A program made the translations under genes and the position numbers. Source: Streptosporangiaceae bacterium (GTDB taxonomy: Bacteria; Actinomycetota; Actinomycetes; Streptosporangiales; Streptosporangiaceae). Taken from it: a stretch of 64,000 nucleotides of DNA. A model generated the notes under the pieces. That model saw only the letters and a list, made by a program, of their open reading frames with translations, made no database searches and was not told the origin of the DNA. Positions 60,872-64,000 of the stretch are shown in pieces. Numbering within the stretch: the first letter of the stretch is position 1; each line of letters begins with the position of its first letter. Location of the stretch: the NCBI GenBank assembly GCA_019239975.1, contig JAFAZE010000085.1, positions 32,240 to 96,239 on the forward strand, written 5' to 3'.

Positions 60872-61023
60872 AGTGCAGCTCCCATTCCGGCAAATCGTAG
60901 CTGGAAACTCCTCATGCAGCTGCGGCAGTGCCATTCCCCGTCGGCCGCGCCGCGCGGTTCCAGGTCCTCCTCGCCGCAGTACGGGCAGTAAAACGGCACC
61001 GCCCGGCCGGACGGGCTGGTCAC
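60868..61023 (-). CDS. 51-residue zinc-ribbon protein between sulfite reductase and cysH
   Basis: The small protein reads MTSPSGRAVPFYCPYCGEED and then has a second WHCRSC motif, so two CxxC pairs (about 22 residues apart) form a zinc ribbon or rubredoxin-like site. A small protein in this position is found in other actinobacterial sulfate-assimilation operons as far as I recall; its function is unknown. It begins in the stop of sulfite reductase (GTGA, 61023) and ends in the start of cysH (GTGA, 60868), so it is held in a three-gene coupled chain. Confidence 0.82.
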   Translation of the reverse strand: MTSPSGRAVPFYCPYCGEEDLEPRGAADGEWHCRSCMRSFQLRFAGMGAAL

Positions 61024-62723
61024 GACAGGTCCTCCTCACTGGCGCGCAGCGTCCAGGCCGCGAACGTCTCGCCCGGCTCACGGGCGGCGCCGAACCGGCG
61101 CAGCACCCGCTCCACGTAGTCGGGGAGACCTTCGGCGGTTGTCTTGAGCCCGCGCACCTTCCGGCCGAACCCGGACGCGGATCCGTCGCCGCCGGCGAGC
61201 GACCCGCCCAGGTGGATCTGGAATCCCTCGGTCTGCCGGCCGTCAGGCCCGGTGACCAGCGATCCCTTGAGGCCGATGTCGGCGGTCTGGATGCGGGCGC
61301 ACGAGTTGGGGCAGCCGTTCACGTTGATCGTCACCGGCTCGGTGAAGTCGGGCAGCCGCCGTTCCAGCTCGCTGATCAGGTCCATCGCCCGGTTCTTGGT
61401 CTCGACGATGGCCAGCTTGCAGAACTCGATCCCGGTGCACGCCATCATGTGCCTGCGGAACACGCTGGGTCTGGTGGCCAGCCCGGCGGCCTCCAGCTCG
61501 GCGGCCAGCTCGCCGGCCCGGTCCCCGGGCACGTCGAGGATGACCATCTTCTGCTCGGTCGTGGTCCGCACGTCGCCGCTTCCGTACCTGGCGGCGAGGC
61601 CGGCGATGGTGTCCAGGGTGTCCGCCGACAGCCGGCCGACGCGCGGCGCGAACCCGACGTAGTAGCGCCCGTCCCGCTGCGGGTGGACGCCCACGTGGTC
61701 GCGGAGCCCGCCGCGCGGCGCCTCCGGTGCTGGCCCGTCTTCCAGCGCGTACCCGAGGTACTCCTTCTCGAGCACCTCGCGGAAACGCTCCGGCCCCCAG
61801 TCGGCGACCAGGAACTTGATCCGCGCGCGGTGCCGCAGCCGCCGGTAGCCGTAGTCGCGGAACACCGAGGTGACGCCCGCCCAGACCTCGGCGACCTGCT
61901 CCGGGTCCACGAACGCGCCCAGGCGCTTGCCGATCATCGGGTTGGTGGACAGGCCGCCGCCGACCCACAGGTCGTAGCCGGGCTCGCCCTGGGCGGACAG
62001 CACGCCGACGAAGGCGACGTCGTTGATCTCGTGCACCGTGCACTGTGCCGCGCAGCCGCTTATCACCGACTTGTACTTGCGGGGCAGGTTCGAGAACGCC
62101 GGGTCCCCGATGTAGCGGCCCTGGACCTCCGCGATCTGCGGTGTCGCGTCGATGACCTCGCCGGAGTCGATGCCGGCGAGCGGGCAGCCGAGGATGACGC
62201 GGGGGGTGTCGCCGCATGCCTCCGTGGTGGAAAGGCCCGCGGACTCGAGCGTTTCCCAGATCGCCGGGACGTTCTCGATCTCGATCCAGTGCAGCTGGAT
62301 GTTCTGCCGGTCGGTGACGTCCGCGGTGCCCCGCGCGTACTTGCGGGAGACGTCGGCGATCGCGCGCAGCTGGGGGTTGCTGAGCTGGCCGCCGTCGATC
62401 CTCACGCGGAGCATGAAGTAGCGGTCGTCGAGTTCCTCGGGCTCGAGCACGGCTGTCTTGCCGCCGTCGATCCCGGGCCTGCGCTGGGTATAGAGGCCAT
62501 ACCAGCGGAACCGGCCGCGCAGGTCGGCGGGGTCGATGGAATCGAAGCCCTGCTTGGAATAGATGTCGAGGATCCGCTGCCGAACGTTGAGGCCGTCGTC
62601 GTTCTTCTTGTTTTCCTCGTTCTTGTTGAGCGGCTCGCGATATCCGAGCGCCCATTGCCCCTCGCCGCGTTTCCTGTGCGGTGCGGGGCGGCGTGTCGCT
62701 GTTTCTCCGGAAACGGGAGGCAT
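61020..62723 (-). CDS. sir: Ferredoxin-dependent assimilatory sulfite (nitrite-type) reductase
   Basis: The 567-residue siroheme enzyme reduces sulfite to sulfide with six electrons. The cluster/siroheme cysteines are in MMACTGIEFCKLA and NVNGCPNSCARIQ, and the two ferredoxin-like repeats (LSNPQLRAIADVS; GYDLWVGGGLSTNP) are intact. Neighbouring cysH and chelatase genes assign it to sulfite rather than nitrite. ATG 62723 was chosen because AAGGAAG precedes it and the following HRKRGEGQWALGY matches Streptomyces SirA starts; the frame upstream consists of 18-bp repeats. A cysteine-type leader peptide lies further upstream. Confidence 0.92.
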   Translation of the reverse strand: MPPVSGETATRRPAPHRKRGEGQWALGYREPLNKNEENKKNDDGLNVRQRILDIYSKQGFDSIDPADLRGRFRWYGLYTQRRPGIDGGKTAVLEPEELDDRYFMLRVRIDGGQLSNPQLRAIADVSRKYARGTADVTDRQNIQLHWIEIENVPAIWETLESAGLSTTEACGDTPRVILGCPLAGIDSGEVIDATPQIAEVQGRYIGDPAFSNLPRKYKSVISGCAAQCTVHEINDVAFVGVLSAQGEPGYDLWVGGGLSTNPMIGKRLGAFVDPEQVAEVWAGVTSVFRDYGYRRLRHRARIKFLVADWGPERFREVLEKEYLGYALEDGPAPEAPRGGLRDHVGVHPQRDGRYYVGFAPRVGRLSADTLDTIAGLAARYGSGDVRTTTEQKMVILDVPGDRAGELAAELEAAGLATRPSVFRRHMMACTGIEFCKLAIVETKNRAMDLISELERRLPDFTEPVTINVNGCPNSCARIQTADIGLKGSLVTGPDGRQTEGFQIHLGGSLAGGDGSASGFGRKVRGLKTTAEGLPDYVERVLRRFGAAREPGETFAAWTLRASEEDLS

Positions 62724-62737
62724 GCGGCGGCTTCCTT

Positions 62738-62791
62738 CTGCTGTCGGGGCTCTGCCTGCTGTCAGAGCTCTGCCTGCTGTCGAGGCTCTGC
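62738..62791. repeat. 18-bp tandem repeat, three units, upstream of sulfite reductase
   Basis: CTGCTGTCGGGGCTCTGC, CTGCTGTCAGAGCTCTGC and CTGCTGTCGAGGCTCTGC follow head to tail between the leader ORF and the reductase start, in the untranslated part of the mRNA. Confidence 0.88.
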
Positions 62792-62894
62792 GGGATGAAG
62801 GCGGGCGGCCGCCAGCCGGCCAGCATGGGCGCACGAAAAAGCCCCGGCCTGCTGCGCGGCCGCGCCCTGGTTTGTAACGTCGGGCGGCGGTGTG

Positions 62895-62981
62895 TCAGCG
62901 GACGGGGCGACAAATAGCGCTACGAACGCGCAGGAAGTCGACGTGACGGCGCACGACGAGCAGCGGGTCCGTTGCACTCAC
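62895..62981 (-). CDS. 28-residue leader peptide of the sulfate-assimilation operon
   Basis: The ORF (GTG 62981 to TGA 62895) encodes a short Arg-rich peptide whose central part VVRRHVDFLRVRSAICRP matches the RRHVDLxRxxSAxC pattern of leader peptides annotated before sulfur genes in actinomycetes. Its single Cys24 lies near the end, where ribosome stalling could sense cysteine-tRNA supply. It has no ribosome binding site, but a promoter just upstream would start transcription at the GTG, giving leaderless translation. It lies 171 bp before the reductase start. Confidence 0.7.
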   Translation of the reverse strand: MSATDPLLVVRRHVDFLRVRSAICRPVR

Positions 62982-62987
62982 CTCTTG

Positions 62988-63016
62988 AGGATCACATGGT
63001 TACGTGCCTGTGTCCA
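62988..63016 (-). promoter_or_regulatory. Putative promoter of the leader peptide and sulfate-assimilation operon
   Basis: On the minus strand TGGACA (63016-63011) and GATCCT (62993-62988) are 17 bp apart. The expected start of transcription coincides with the leader GTG at 62981. Confidence 0.5.
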
Positions 63017-63158
63017 GGCCACTTCTCCTACGACAGCGGCAACGCGCGGGCTGCCGCGCCTATTCCGGGCAACGCATGTAACGTTGCCCCAATCTTGTGC
63101 GCCGTGACGTGCGCTCTGGGTGTGCGCCCTCCGGGCGCAATGTGCGGCCTGCGGGTAA

Positions 63159-63174
63159 AACCCCCGGCCGGGGG
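63159..63174. promoter_or_regulatory. 16-bp perfect palindrome before the phosphoribosyltransferase gene
   Basis: ACCCCCGGCCGGGGGT is fully self-complementary; a second hairpin TGCGCCC-TCC-GGGCGCA lies just upstream (about 63124-63140). They may be operator or attenuator elements. Confidence 0.35.
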
Positions 63175-63190
63175 TACATCCCACCGCGAG

Positions 63191-63853
63191 ATGGCCGAAG
63201 GCGCATACGACATCGGTATGCTCCCGTTCCCCGACCGCCGTGCCGCCGGGCGGCTGCTTGGTGACCGGCTAAAGAATTTGGGTACCGAACGGACGGTGGT
63301 GCTTGCCCTCCCCAGGGGCGGCGTCGCCGTCGCTAGGGAGGTCGCCGACAACCTCGGTGCCCCGCTGGACGTGCTCGTGACACGCAAGGTTGGGTACCCG
63401 CCGCAGCCGGAACTCGGGGTGGGGGCGATCGCCGAGGGCGGCGAGCCCGTCTATGACGACGAGCTGCTGAGCAAGCTGGCGCTGCGCCCCGGCGATCTGG
63501 CCGGCGTCGTGCAGCGGGAGCGCGCGGAGCTCGCGCGGCGGGTGCAGGTGTACCGCGGCGGCCGGCCTCCGCCCGGTGTCGCCGGGCGGGACGTGATCCT
63601 GGTCGACGACGGCCTGGCCACCGGCGTCACCGCGCGGGCCGCTCTGCGCGCGCTGCGCGCGTCGGGTGCTGCGCGGACGGTGCTCGCGGTGCCGGTGAGC
63701 CCGCGGCAGACCGCGGACGCGATGCGCGCGGAAGCCGACGAGGTCGTGACGCTGGTCACGCCTCGCCGGTTCCGTTCCGTGGGGGAATGGTATGCCTCGT
63801 TCGGCCAGCTGACAGACGCTGACGTGCTGGAGTTGCTGGCTGCGCCCCGTTAG
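63191..63853 (+). CDS. Phosphoribosyltransferase-domain protein
   Basis: The 220-residue protein has a type I phosphoribosyltransferase fold: VVLALPRGGVAVAREVA near the start and the PRPP-binding loop DVILVDDGLATGVTA in the middle. Actinobacterial relatives of this form are often annotated as erythromycin-esterase- or dienelactone-linked PRTase domains with unknown substrate. The start is uncertain: ATG 63191 and ATG 63218 both lack a ribosome binding site, and the latter is closer to the domain. Confidence 0.8.
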   Translation: MAEGAYDIGMLPFPDRRAAGRLLGDRLKNLGTERTVVLALPRGGVAVAREVADNLGAPLDVLVTRKVGYPPQPELGVGAIAEGGEPVYDDELLSKLALRPGDLAGVVQRERAELARRVQVYRGGRPPPGVAGRDVILVDDGLATGVTARAALRALRASGAARTVLAVPVSPRQTADAMRAEADEVVTLVTPRRFRSVGEWYASFGQLTDADVLELLAAPR

Positions 63854-63869
63854 CCCCAAGGCCGGTCAG

Positions 63870-64000
63870 TTAGGGCTCGTTGCTGGTTGCCAAATCGGCG
63901 GTGAGGATCGCGATGTTGATGGTGGCTTTGTAGGTGGTGCGGTCGACTCGTCCCTTGGCGTTGTACCTGGACATGGCTCGTTTCACGACGCGGGGGCTGA
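63870..64000 (-). mobile_element. C-terminal end of an IS4-like DDE transposase (cut by window edge)
   Basis: The minus strand encodes 42 residues ending TAA at 63870: SPRVVKRAMSRYNAKGRVDR, then TTYKATINIAILTADLATSNEP. The PRVVKR...YNAKG pattern is typical of the extreme C-terminus of IS4-family transposases. The rest of the gene is outside the window. The element border probably lies just before 63870, only about 15 bp from the phosphoribosyltransferase stop. Confidence 0.65.

Noticed and set aside
60606..62798. 730-codon plus-strand frame opposite cysH and sulfite reductase
   Set aside because: Shadow of the conserved sulfur genes on the minus strand.
62762..62977. 71-codon minus-strand ORF with several Cys (MQRTRCSSC...) overlapping the leader peptide
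   Set aside because: It has a better-placed ribosome binding site, but runs into the 18-bp repeats and lacks the leader-peptide pattern; the shorter RRHVD peptide in the other frame fits the known type better.

Overview
The window looks like a chromosomal segment of a very GC-rich, filamentous, probably sporulating actinobacterium. The evidence is the whiA sporulation regulator, the actinobacterial RNA polymerase factor RbpA, the garA/ftsR/bifunctional-nuclease/MerR order known from Mycobacterium and Streptomyces, abundant GTG and TTG starts, GTGA/ATGA gene overlaps, and a DasR-type (dre) palindrome. A Streptosporangiales-like relative is my guess; the sequence alone does not fix the genus.

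Layout. 1-3.2 kb: the tail of a 3-hydroxyacyl-CoA dehydrogenase and a DUF885 metallohydrolase. 3.2-12.2 kb: a conserved block with CDP-alcohol phosphatidyltransferase, mannose-1-phosphate guanylyltransferase, GarA-like FHA protein, FtsR-like MerR, bifunctional nuclease, a second MerR, then a glycine riboswitch and gcvP. 12.3-17.1 kb: a cupin and a four-gene extracytoplasmic redox module (Rieske lipoprotein, ferric-reductase-like flavocytochrome, FMN-binding protein, ApbE flavin transferase). 17.3-19.9 kb: DUF488, an alpha/beta hydrolase and a cytochrome P450. 20.1-24.9 kb: uvrC-rapZ-yvcK-whiA. 25.0-32.9 kb: an accessory stretch with a LexA-like repressor coupled to an MFS exporter, an MFS/ROK divergent pair, a PadR-HAAS pair and an ECF42-type sigma factor with its DGPF partner. 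33.3-37.2 kb: gap-pgk-tpiA-secG and rbpA. 37.5-45.8 kb: small regulatory and metabolic genes (kinase-like, hydrolase, broken TPR gene, glutamate decarboxylase, MarR, ECF sigma with a membrane partner, a TetR/oxidoreductase pair). 45.5-49.2 kb: a ketosynthase III fused to a heme-oxygenase-like domain, an uncharacterised partner and a shortened EamA transporter. 49.3-55.9 kb: a secreted glycoside hydrolase-like protein and an ABC exporter with a two-component system. 56.2-59.2 kb: a pyrimidine reductase and glgX. 59.3-63.0 kb: assimilatory sulfate reduction (sulfite reductase, a 51-residue zinc ribbon, cysH, a CbiX-type chelatase) behind a short cysteine-type leader peptide. The window ends with a phosphoribosyltransferase gene and the 3' end of a transposase.

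Two genome-style features run through the window. First, short perfect or near-perfect tandem duplications recur in coding and non-coding DNA; 18 bp is the commonest unit, others are 12, 14, 15, 16, 19, 20 and 23 bp. One 20-bp triplication between pgk and tpiA builds a chain of overlapping 7-codon ORFs. Second, a 57-bp nested palindrome occurs twice, 53 kb apart, and preserves reading frame. Observations judged most worth following up: the ketosynthase/heme-oxygenase-like fusion locus, the LexA-like repressor whose self-cleavage site has been replaced, the pgk-tpiA relay, and the 57-bp element. No tRNA, rRNA or CRISPR array was found.
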